Source: Cordia subcordata (taxonomy: Eukaryota; Streptophyta; Magnoliopsida; Boraginales; Cordiaceae). Taken from it: a stretch of 64,000 nucleotides of DNA. This document shows, piece after piece, positions 47,303-58,683 of the stretch; position 1 is the first letter of the stretch, and every line of letters begins with the position of its first letter. The stretch lies in the NCBI GenBank assembly GCA_028554755.1, contig JAPTOF010000017.1, positions 10,563,501-10,627,500 of the forward strand, given 5' to 3'. Made by a program: the position numbers and the translations under genes. Under the pieces are notes generated by a model, which was not told the origin of the DNA, made no database searches, and saw nothing but the letters and a program-made list of their open reading frames with translations.

Positions 47303-50300
47303 TTACGATACCAGGTAGATAGGAACCGAAAGTCAACTCACGTACCACTTGAATCGGCAAACAAACTGAACCCCCGTCCCGCTATTCCTGATAAGGAATA
47401 GAGTAAGGGACAACCTTTCCTTATGTACTACTATTCGTTTTGCAGTCAATTTCTTATTCATTCATAGCACTTGGCCCGTGCCCTTTCTCATCTCAAACTA
47501 TAATTACTCTGAACGAACGTTGGGGAAGATAGAGAAGACCCTTTTAAGTAGATGACTTGTCGGATCGTCGGAGCCGGGTTATTTGGGGGAAAAAAAGAAC
47601 TTCAATAACTTGGGACGTTGGTATTGATGATGATGATGCGTTTGAAGGGTAAGGTGTGAAGAGCTCTGGGTCTTCATTTAATTTATATTTCTAGCATGCA
47701 CTATAGATGGCTGCCACCAAGATTGATAGCTTTGACTTTTCTTTTGATTTCTTTTGTTTCTCTATGGTCCTTTTAATCACGAGTTAAGGGTGGTATTCTA
47801 AGGTCAAATATAGCACAAACTGTGGATGGCTGAAGGTGTTGAATGAAAGCTTTAAGCTTCTTAATTCTCCACGAGATTCCAAGGCAGCTTCTCTTTTTGT
47901 TGGAAGAAATTTAGGAGGGGGGAGGGCAGGGGTTGACGTACTCACAAAAGTTATCACGTTAATAATGTGGAGCTTTTCTGCTTATATATCATAAATATTA
48001 TTTTATTTTTTATTGATTTGGAGTATGCATAATGCAATGGACTTCTCTTTTTGTTGGAAGATTTTTTTGGGGGGGGGGGGGGGAAGGCGGGGGGTTGATG
48101 TACTCACAAAAGTTATCACGTTAGTAATGTGGAGCTTTTCAACTTATATATCATAAATATTACTTTACTTTTGATTAATTTGGAGTATACATAACGCAAT
48201 GGAGTGTAGCAATATATCATGGAATTATATCCTTGGTGAATCCAATTTAGTTTTGTCTCGGAAAGGTTTTGCCACCTAACAAATGAAATAACTAATACGA
48301 ATAGGATAACAAAATAATATGTAGATGAATACATTACACAAGGGAGAAAAAAGAAGAAAAAGATTTGGTGGTATTTTCAGTGAGATTTTATACCCAGTTT
48401 AGCTTCCAAATTAAAGGTTTATTAACATAAATGCTTTTTTGTTTCGAAAGGATAGTTATTGACTGAAAGATTTCTTACTTTTTGAGTGATCTAGTTATTT
48501 TCTTTGCTTTTGGTTTGCAATGTAAATTGGGTGACCATTTATGGTCGATTAGATAATTATTGAATTTCTTACTGAAAAGATACATAGTAAGGTCGGTCAA
48601 TGATAAAAACAAAATTTTCTTGAGTATAATGTTGCATCTGTTAAAGTTAATTAAATTAATTTAAGGATACGAAAATTTATCATATTTTTAGTTATTCTCA
48701 CATTAAATATGATCCAAGTCTAAACGAAAGAATTATTAAAAATGGTAAATTTAATGTAAGAATAATTAAAAATTAAAAATTTTACTTAATATAACTTTAA
48801 CTAGTATAATATTATACTCGTTGAAAAGTCGGAACAACAAAATGCTTAGCCAACAAATTAGCTATAAGTACAACATAAATAACCCAGCAAAGACTTGTTT
48901 CTTAATATAATATAGAATTTTCAGTCAAATTCAAAGGTCACGTTGCTCACAGTTTGGACACTGGTCAAAGTTTTCTTCAGCAATGAAGGTCTGTTTGGTA
49001 GTACATTTTGGTGCCGTCGTGAAGCTCAAACGAAAAAGAAATATTGAATTATCAAAACCGCGTCAATTTGCCCCTAAATCTAATTAAAGCAACAATATAA
49101 TTAATAGAATTGACCCAAGTCACCTTCACTCTTTTGGCAGCAATTTCTTCGTAATTGCTGCTCCCCTGTATATTCTCCAGGTTTTAGATTATAAATAGCG
49201 GTTACAACAATTAAATTTCTCTCATAATAATATACATTATGCATGATATTTTTGAGATTTTGCATTCCCGAATTGTGATGTGAAGAGAGTAAATGAAGAA
49301 AACATTTGAGACAGAGAATCAATCACTTTGCTTCTTTAGCTGCGATAAGTTTTGGTTAGGATTGAGACCCGTATTATTAACGAGACTAATTTGTAATCAA
49401 AAGGAAAAAGGTTGGATTTTTCTTAAATTCCAAATTTTTGACATGTTTGAAGTTCAACATCATCGACATATAAAAATGACAATAAAAGAGATAAAAAAGA
49501 TTATGGTGTTGAAAAAATCGGTAGATATAAATGCTCACAGTACTGTGATTGGAAATCCAGCAAAGCTTGCTTTGGATCATTTGCTTTAGGAAACTGCCAA
49601 ATATGTGACCACCGCTAATGGAGAAGAAAGGGGATTGAATATGAGATAATTATATATACATCAAAACATTATTAATTTTATGTAGTGGATTGTTAAAGAA
49701 GAAAAATCATACATCCAGCCCCTTTTCATTCTATTAAACGACACGACAACAGTCTTGCAACCTTAAAAAAGCAAAGCCCTAAAAATAACCAACCATTAAA
49801 GAAGCCACAAAACGCCAATTTCATCTTAAAAACTATCATGCATGGCCACTAAAGATCATACAATCTGTTGTTTGACCATCAGAAACATCCCCCATTACCA
49901 CAAAATCTTGAACTAATATAAAATATTATTTTTTTGTAAAAGTTGGGTTCTTTTCTATTTCTTCTTTTTGGGAGCTGGAGTTGGGGGTTGACGTCATTGA
50001 TGATTTTTGTTGTCAGAATGTCAATTTTTTTTTATATTAATGGTGAAGTAATAATATAATTGTGATGAAATAATTTAAAATATTAAATAGAAAGATCAAG
50101 TAATTATTTATTATTGGTTATATGAGACAATCGAGAGGAGTTGAATGTGGTTTGGGAACACCCTAACTCAAAATAAAAAATAATAATAATAATAATTAAG
50201 AGGAATTGAATTCTAATCATATATTTTTTCTTAGCATTATCCTCACCACTTTCATTGTCAAAGATAAACTGTAATCCATGTGCTTGGTCCTTTAGCAAAT

Positions 50301-52537
50301 ATAACTCTACATCTACATAAGAAAATTTAATAAAATTTTGGTAGTTTTACGGTAGGAGCATGGAAACTCCACAATTAAGATGATTGGACCTTTGAAGAAA
50401 TCAATGATTCCTTTTTTTCCACAAAAAAAAAAAAGATACCAAAAAAAAAAAAATACCAACGGTAGCAAGGTGATTCACTTTTAGAGATGGAGTATTTTTG
50501 AATAAATAGTTCATCTATTTCCTCGCTTCTTTTAAAGGAGATGAATCATAAGGTTAAGCCTGATTTTTATCCCTTTAATTATGGTAAAGCAAGATGGAAA
50601 TCCCTTGATTATAGAGCCATTTATTATTTTCCCATTCAAATGGCTCGTTGACTCGCTTTTCTTATCTCTATTATATGATATTCCTAAAATAAGTTTTTGT
50701 ACGAAATATCAAATATGCCCATAACATCCACTTTGAAAATAGACATGCACACATATGGTCTTGTCAGAATGTAGAACTGAAATTTCTTAGAAAGAGGCTT
50801 TTGTGATTATTTCTTTTTTTGGTCTATGGCTTTTGTGATTAGTTGACTGTAGAACTTGTGCAACCCAAAAACCAAAGGCTGAAGTTGAATTTGGATTACT
50901 AGCCCTTCATTTAACAGTTTATTCAATTAAAAATACATTTGCTCTTTTGTGTTGATAAGCATTCAAGAAACTGCATGAAATTCAGCTTAGATCGAAAATC
51001 GTATAAGAATCCTTGCTAGATTTCATTTTCAGTCAATCGTAAATTAAAAAGAAAAAGCTTACAAATGAGGGTGTGATGATACGTATCCATTTTCACAAAT
51101 GATGCTACATGCTATTTTTGGACATTACCAAGTCAACACGTGCATGATAGCTCAAATGATGGCAGGAGTGGGAAGGAATAGGGATTTATCAATTACGCCC
51201 CACTCCACTATATGTGGGTATATATGTTAATGAAAATTTTTAATTTAGTGGTTAAAATTTTTTATGTCACTTTGAAGACTAAAAACTAAACAATACTTTG
51301 CAATTTTTTGTGTTAAGAGAGGGCGGGACGAAAATTTTTCATCCAATAAAAGCAAAGATGGCGGCAATAGTTTATTTTATTATCCGGAATAAGTTAGGGT
51401 TAGGAAAAGAAAATTTTCTTACTAAATGCGGAACAGAGATTAATAAATTCTGTCGTATCCCCTTCTATTGTTATCACTATGACATATACACAATTACAAG
51501 GAAACAACGAAAAGGAAAATTGTAATGAGTAAGAATGTTCCTCGCACTTATTCAACGACATATGGATAAGTTGAACAATAGACAAACAATTTTTCTAGCA
51601 AGAAAAACTGAAAATCCTAAGCAGCATGTCATCACTATAACTTGCTGATGGGGTCACGACTTCGCAAACAATCTGTTGAAATCTCCAACCCTTTTGGCTT
51701 TTTTCAGTAATCTTTCTGTTGGACCCCCTCTTATTTATTTATTTATTTATTTCTTTTCTTTTCTCTTTTTGCCGCAAATCAAAATCCATCAGATAAATAA
51801 CCAACAACACACTATCAATATCACTCTAGATACTCAGATCATAAGCTACCTATTAGAGGATATTCCAATTAGTTATGGTCTATTGTGTGATTCAGATGTC
51901 ATATCTTTAAATTTTGAAAATAACATATTGTAAAAGAAATAAAGCACGATCACTTATGATAGACCAAAAATAAATCTAAGTATTTCCTTTAATAATTAAC
52001 AAATAATGGGAACTTTTAATATTAAGTCAACCAATAAAGTCTAAGTCACGTACGCTATACTATTAAACAAGTGACATTTTATTCATCACTTAAGCCATTC
52101 TCGAGTTGTTCGGGTAGATGATATGTCAACCTCTTTCTTACATTACTTTAAAAATTATTGATCCATTACGTGCTCATCTTATGATACATTAAATACGAAT
52201 CGAGTCCACAAAAAAATCTTTTAATGTAACAATAATTCGTTCTCTAGTACGGGGCATACCGAGACACTATTAAACACCATTCTGTGGGCTAACCACACTA
52301 TGGTGTTGGGGCACCCTTCCGAATATGTCAAACTAGAAAAGAAAAGAAAAGATCTCCCGGAAAGTTTGACAAAGACCAGGGGCATAATAGGAATTACGCA
52401 TTTTAACATACTTTTCTGCAACTCTTATCTATCGCCACAACACCAAACCCTGATCCTATTGGTCCACGTCATACATAAGGAAACGAAAATTTTCCACGTC
52501 GATGCTACAGTATGTGCGAGCGTATGATAGCGCAGCC
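47303..52537. other. Gene-free region
   Basis: Upstream region of the small membrane protein, a 154-bp tandem duplication and AT-rich spacer. Scattered short frames (e.g. 49293-49589, 51298-51525) lack recognisable domains. Confidence 0.55.
47888..48203. repeat. Tandem duplication, period about 154 bp, with expanded poly(G)
   Basis: CTTCTCTTTTTGTTGGAAGA starts both 47888 and (after an A) 48042. Both copies run through GTACTCACAAAAGTTATCAC, an ATGTGGAGCTTTTC block and end with GCAATGGA. The G-rich centre is AGGAGGGGGGAGGGCAGGGG in copy 1 and a G run of about 15 in copy 2. Confidence 0.95.
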
Positions 52538-52540
52538 TTA

Positions 52541-52653
52541 GAGGGTGTTTGGCTTTGCTTACTTTCGGTGCTTATAAGCACCTAGAAAAAAGCATCCGAT
52601 TTTTACTATTTACGTGCTTATAAGCACGAAATAAGCAAAGGCCAAACACCCTC
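52541..52653. mobile_element. MITE (Tourist/PIF-Harbinger-like), 113 bp, upstream of the E2 gene
   Basis: Terminal inverted repeats GAGGGTGTTTGGC / GCCAAACACCCTC, an interior that also pairs (GTGCTTATAAGCAC appears on both sides), and flanking TTA on both sides (52538-52540 and 52654-52656). A TTA target duplication with a GGGTGTTTGG-type end fits Tourist-like MITEs. It lies about 220 bp upstream of the E2 start codon. Confidence 0.85.
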
Positions 52654-52762
52654 TTAGTGTTTCCCTTGCTGCGCACGATAGTGAACTCCACCTAACATGT
52701 CGCGAGTTTTTTTTTTTTTTCCTTCTCTCTCTAAAAGACCACACTCACTCTTCCAATTGGAC

Positions 52763-52764
52763 TT

Positions 52765-52795
<31 letters not shown>

Positions 52796-52806
52796 ATATA
52801 TATGCG
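52763..52806 (+). promoter_or_regulatory. CT-rich (Y-patch/GAGA-like) and TATA-rich core promoter candidate of the E2 gene
   Basis: A (CT)n run (TTTCTCTCTCTCTCTCTC) leads into CTATATATATATG, 65-110 bp upstream of the E2 start codon at 52871. Position and composition fit a plant core promoter. The transcription start is not known. Confidence 0.5.
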
Positions 52807-52870
52807 CGTCTATATATACATACATGTGTGCGCGTGAGGGTTTTTGATCAGTGGAAAAATCGAAACACTG

Positions 52871-55800
52871 ATGGATATGGAAATTGAAACGCCGACGTCC
52901 GAGTCCTCCCTTGCCGAGAAGCTTAAGGACAACGAGGTATATACATATGTATACTTTACGTACGTTTTATATGTAAAGCAAGAATTTTTTTCTGAATTTT
53001 GGTTACTTTTATCGAAAATTCGGTGAATTTTGGTGGTATATATGCTTTTGATCGTGTTTAGGTTGTTTAATTGTGATGAAACGTAGTGATCAAATCGTTT
53101 TGTAGTGTACTTGATTGTTTTTTAATGCTTACTTCTTGAAATTCTTGTTTGTTTGTTGTTCATCTCAGGTATTAGTTTTCGATTTTAAGGGTTTTTCCCC
53201 CGCTTTTTGTGCTTGCATTTGAGTGTATATACATGTGTGTGTACTTGTGTATGCGAATATCTGATCATGCTTGTTGGATCATGTTGTTATGTTACTAATC
53301 AGAGTTTATATTTGTGTGTATGTGCTTGTGTGTGCGTGTGTGAGGGTTTTGCACATCATTTTTTGGAATTTTTTGCACTTTTTTGTGACTGCAATTGTTT
53401 GTATTACATCATATTCTCATTTTCCTACAGGCATGTAGATGAATTTGTTTTGTTATATTTTGTTTATTATGTTTAAAAAGAATTAAATTTGTTTGATGTG
53501 ATTTGACTAAATTTCCTGGTGGTGGTGGATGATAAAGAAGAAGTTGAAAATGACTCCAAGACATCCATACAGACATATAGTCCTCTGGCCTACTTGCATA
53601 AAGCTTAGTTTGGTTCATATGTACCGTGAGTGATAGTTGGTTCATGTGCAGATAATGGTTGCATAGATTTTGTTCTTGTCGAGTGTCTCTCTCTGTTCTT
53701 TTCATTACTACTAATTTAGCTGTTCTTCATTTAGTCATACCTTAAGTAATGAGCAGGCTAGACATTATGGGATAGGGGCATGTGTTATCTTCAATTCATG
53801 GATTTTATGAGAAGCGTAAGATGTGGAAAAAGGACAAAGATTGATGACATACTTTTGGAATATAAGGTCTAAGGCAGGGATACGAATGATTGAGTTGTCT
53901 TGTGGTATAGATGCATAGCCTTAGCCGGAGGACAAGGGTTGATGTTTATTTATTCCTTTGTTTGATTTTCTGATTGAAGATAGAACTATACTGCACATAG
54001 GGCAGTTTGTGAAGTGAGTTTTCTTTGTGTTGATGTCATCTTATAAATTGTTTTCATTTTCCTTCTCATAGTATATACTCTTTTGTTAAAGAGCTTTTGC
54101 TTGCTTAATTGTCAGTTGGGTTCTCCTTGTCACAAAGCTGCTGTCTAGTCTAATTACGTAATGTGCCAAAGCTCATACTTGTTTATCATTTAATCTGCAT
54201 TGGGGATGGTTACTGATTCTACTTGTTCTGGTACATGGTCATTATTCGTCCTTTTCTTTTTGCCTTGGCTTATTTTTAGTTGAATTCTTCTCTCAGGAGG
54301 CAATGACTAAGGATCTTGGGAATTCTACCAGTCTTGGTGGATCAACATCTGCATCTCTTAACTCGGAAAATGCAAATGGTTCAAATTCGGACTTATCATG
54401 TCATGACGAAGAGAATGATGGAGAAGATGGAGTTGAAGATGGCTGTGATATCTCTGATTATGATGACAATGATGACTATATGTATGATGATGATGTTGAT
54501 GATGATGATGTTGATGATGATGATGATTATTTGCTTTTGCAAGCACAATTTGATAATGTTGATTTGCCTCCTGGAGTAGAAGCATCAGTGTCTTGGTTGC
54601 AGGAATCAACCTCAAGTTCAAATGTCTCAACATCATCGATTGTTTCATCCCAAGTCAACCCAACAGATCTTTCAGCTGTTGTTGGGGGATCCGCTGCAGT
54701 CCTTCCTGATGTTGTGACCGGAAACACTGAATCTGTAGCTTCAAGCAGTTCGTTGGTTTCTGCAGGTTTGAGTTCTAATGGGAAGGGAAAAGAGGAGAAT
54801 GGAGATGAAGTTATGAGAAAGTATGAACTCTTTAAGCATTTTGATGTTGTTGATGATTTCTCAGATCATCACTACAGCAGCATGGGATTTAACGGGCAAC
54901 AGGTAATGTCCTAAAACAAGCATCTGGTTTCTGTTCTCTTTTTGTGCTCAGACATAGTGCACTACTTACTCTGAGGAATGCCTGTGACTTGTCTTTCTTC
55001 TGTCCCACCTGTCATCAACTAATTTATCTAATTTTCTTCTCTTTACAGCCACCCGGTGCCTGGACAAGGAAAATTCAGGATGAGTGGAAAATTTTGGAGA
55101 AGGATCTTCCAGGTAAGTTTGTCATTGCTATATGGCTTTCTGTTAATGAATTTGGAGTTGAGGTAAACCAGGTTTAGTATGGTTCTTAGTTATAGACTTG
55201 GTTTGCCTTCATTTGCAACACACTGCAGAATATGCATTTTATTCTACCTTCTAAATTATAAAATACTAAGATATTGCTGATCCAGTTTCTTTTATCTGTC
55301 TGTTGGACTAAATCTAAAATAGGTGTCCACTGCATACAAGAAGAAATGTTCATAGATCTTCCTTATGGTTATGAAGCTAAGGGCCACAAACTCACACATA
55401 AATAAAGCATGTCATTTTTGTTGAATTTTTATTGATATAGAGAATAGGGTAACCTAATATGTACTTCTACTATCCCTGTAAAACCAATTCTAAATTCTGA
55501 ATGGCTTTATTGCTCTTTTCCCGTTCAAATTTCACAATCAGAAAGGATGGAAGAATTGTGTGAGGATAAAACAATTATGGAGATCTTGCTCTTATTTGGA
55601 GCCTCTCCTTTATATTCTTCTGCAGATATGATATATGTAAGAGCTTACGAAACGAGGATGGAGCTTTTGAGGGCTGTCATCATTGGTCCGCAGGGCACTC
55701 CGTACCATGATGGTCTTTTCGTGTTTGACGTATTCTTCCCCACTAACTACCCAAATGAACCACCAGTATGTATTTGTTGGATTATCATTGTCCCTGTTGT

Positions 55801-57112
55801 GATCTTTTGCTGCTAACATGTTTGAAACTTTTTATTTGTTTCTATTAGATGGTTTACTACTATTCTGGTGGCCTTCGACTAAACCCAAACTTGTATGATT
55901 GTGGGAAAGTCTGCCTCAGTCTTCTGAACACTTGGACTGGTCATGCAAACGAGAAATGGATGCCACAGACGTCAACAATGCTGCAAGTCTTGGTGTCTAT
56001 ACAAGCTCTGATTCTGAATGCAAGGCCCTTCTTCAATGAGCCTGGGTATGAGAGAACATATGTTGGGGCAGAGGGAGAAAGGAAATCCAATGCATATAAT
56101 GATGATGTGTTCATTCTATCGTTGAAGACAATGATGTATACACTTAGGCGGCCACCAAAGGTAATGTTTGGATCACTTTTTGCTGATTCTATTCTTGGTC
56201 TTACCTGCAGCGCAAGTGTGTGTTATGGTATGCACCATTCTATGCGTTGTTGGGGATCATCACTTCTATTAATAGTCTTTTGGTGGAATTACTAGTGACT
56301 GATCTCTTTACTTGTCATGAACCAACTTCTAATATAGTTGGCCTAAACATGTGGTGGTTAACGGTGTAGACTTTATAGACTTGTATCTAGTATTTGCTGG
56401 ATTAAACCATCACTCTGCCTTCCTGCTCCAAAAGGCAAAAGAAGAATTTAGGAAAATGACATCAAAGAAAATTTCGAGAATCAGAGATTATAACATGTCA
56501 ATATTTGAATATTTGTTTCATCATTTTCTTAATACACTATGGGCTCGTGACTTGAGGGGTAACAATTAACTTAACTGGTATCCGTACTTGACTTTTTGGG
56601 TGCTTTGATTCTTCATATCCTCGTCTATGTCAGAGAATCATCCTATATTAGTTTGGTAAGAGATGCAGAAGTTAATTACTGGACAACTTTTGGCATGATA
56701 TAGTTGGATAAGATTTTATAGAACTTAGATTTGATGTTGTGGTTTCTCACGTTCAGTCTGCTGTTGCTTCATATTTCATATTGTTTGAACTAGTGATGGT
56801 GTTACTTGACTTCACTTCTTTAGTTATCGATAGTTGACCTGATTCATATTCTCATTGTTGCAGCATTTTGAGGACCTTGTTGTTGGTCATTTTCGTGCCC
56901 ATGCACATGATATTCTGTCAGCATGTAGAGCTTATATGGGGGGCGCTCCTGTGGGTTCCATGGTAAAAGGGAAACTCCAGGATGGTGCCGCCAATAGTGG
57001 GAGTCACTCGGCAGGATTTCAATCAGCAGTTGGTAGGCTGATCAATGGTCTAATAGCTAACTTCACGAAAAATGGTGCAAAAGAATGTGAGCAGTTCCGT
57101 GTTACTTGCTGA
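52871..57112 (+). CDS. Ubiquitin-conjugating enzyme E2, UBC23/24/25-like
   Basis: Six exons join in frame to 478 residues: 52871-52936, 54297-54902, 55049-55112, 55626-55765, 55849-56160 and 56864-57112, all GT-AG. The first exon starts MDMEIETP. Exon 2 encodes a long acidic, Ser-rich extension with a run of aspartates (about residues 80-110). The UBC fold starts at WTRKIQDEWKILEKDLP and continues MIYVRAYETRMELLRAVIIG, GTPYHDGLFVFDVFFP and GGLRLNPNLY to the catalytic cysteine C314 (GKVCLSLLNTW). RRPPKHFEDLVVGHF follows. The large size and GGLRLNPN form match the plant UBC23-25 group, related to the E2 part of BIRC6/UBE2O-type enzymes. It would carry activated ubiquitin to substrates in cytosol or nucleus. 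The exact member (UBC24 is PHO2) cannot be decided here. Confidence 0.92.
54460..54532 (+). repeat. Coding (GAT)n repeat giving an aspartate-rich tract
   Basis: Repeated GAT/GATGTT codons in exon 2 of the E2 gene encode DDDVDDDDVDDDDDY. Likely length-variable between alleles. Confidence 0.9.
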
Positions 57113-58420
57113 TTTGTTTGTGCAGAATTGTCTTGCAATAATGATTCATGAGTCCGAGGAAGATGTTTTTAGGACATGGTTCAAGTGGGTGTGGGTCACA
57201 CTTATGCAGGTGCTGTTCTACAGCATTTTGAGGTCGTTGCCTGACGTAATGATCATGGATGATCGGTGTTTGAAGTTGTAAATATGTTAGGATTGGGTAC
57301 AAACTTCGATTTGGACATTAATTTGATTTTCTCGCTTGTTGAACTGAACCATGATTGCTCCATTGTCGACCTTCATGGGAAATTATGATATTCTAGCATT
57401 TAATCCCTCAGGGTTACACACGGGTTCTAATATGCTCTTAATTATAAATTCCAGATATAGTTATACTCTATTTTTAAGATTAACAATAAGGAATTTTTTT
57501 GATCATATTTATTAACTAAATTTTTATCTATTATTTATAAATAAAGGAAAATGATAACTCTGTCTCAAAATTTAAAAACTGTATATTACATATGAATTTT
57601 ACTCACAACTATCTTATATGTATGGCCAGAAAATATTTTATAATTATTAGAAGATCTATTAGTATTCATGTAGAGTGGCAGAGTCTATGGTAGCTCTGAA
57701 TTATCTGTAGATGAATTAAATTAACATTAATAAAATTCAATATATTTTTGAACTGAAGTGTCAAGTTCTCATCTATTAACTAACTGTAGAGCTCTCAACT
57801 CTTCTTACAACGACTCCGAGTTTTGATATAATTCTCACGAACCTTACAAAAATCTTGGAAAATTTCGTTATGTTTGAATACTTTTAGATTGTAAGATTAT
57901 TTAATCCACCGATTACTATTACCACTTAAAAAAGAAAGAACTCCACAAAACCACCACGAAGCAGTCAAAGTTTGGAAAGAAAAGGTGCTGAATACATACA
58001 TTCCCAGTTTATGTATCAAGAAAATGATGCAGAATGAGTTGACAATGCTTTACACAGAATAGACATAACAGGAATGATGGTACAAAAGAACAGACTCTCC
58101 AGCTAAAGTAATATGTGCGCCTCAAAATTAACTAATTACAAGAGTCTGAGAAGTCGAAGCAGCAATCGAAACCCGTCCGAATTTTCTGCTGCTTCTTCGC
58201 CGAAAGTAGTCGAAAGTATACAAGAAGCTGTTGTTACATAACACACGAGAATCTCTACAAGTGAAGAAAAAGTGTCGCGTATAAAAAAATAAATAAATAA
58301 TAAATAATCCTCCAATCTTCAGAAGTAGCAGAAAGTATATGACTATCACACAACAATCTCTACGAATGAAGAAAATGTACAGCAAACCAAATCATATCTA
58401 ATTAACCTTCCAAGTCTTCA
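57113..58420. other. Convergent intergenic region: E2 3' flank and callose synthase 3' UTR
   Basis: The two genes point at each other. AT-rich, no gene. Inside 58186-58385 two related stretches (AGTCGAAAGTATA..AATCTCTACAAGTGAAGAAA and CAGAAAGTATATGAC..AATCTCTACGAATGAAGAAA) form another local duplication. Confidence 0.55.
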
Positions 58421-58683
58421 CCTGCAAACAGTAAATACTCAGCATCAGGCAAACAAATCCTTACTATGTAAAGGGCAAGTCAGGAGGAGGCAAAGTATAA
58501 GTTCGGAGAGTTACCTTCAAATGACACGTCGCTCTGCATGTTCTGAAAATTACTCTGCATCTAATTAACCTTCCAACTCTTAACCTGAAAGCGTAAACAC
58601 TCGGCATCAGGAAAACAAATTATTACTATGTACGGGCGAGTCAGAAGGAGAGGAAGTATTAAGTTCAGAAAATTACCTTCAAT
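58421..58683 (-). other. 3' UTR of the callose synthase gene with two tandemly duplicated introns
   Basis: Just after the stop codon the minus strand reads ATTGAAG|GTAATT (donor at 58677/58676), with an acceptor TTTCAG|GTTAAGAG at 58585/58584 (92-bp intron). Then a 70-bp exon ends ATTTGAAG|GTAACT (58515/58514), with an acceptor TTTGCAG|GTGAAGAC at 58422/58421 (93-bp intron). The two intron-exon units are direct repeats of each other, including GGTTAATTAG after each acceptor. Splicing is predicted, not shown. Confidence 0.65.

Noticed and set aside
49293..49589. 98-residue plus-strand frame
   Set aside because: No domain, no splice context and spacer-like composition.
54316..54648. Met/Asp-rich and His-rich frames over the E2 exon 2
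   Set aside because: Out-of-frame and antisense readings of the GAT repeat.
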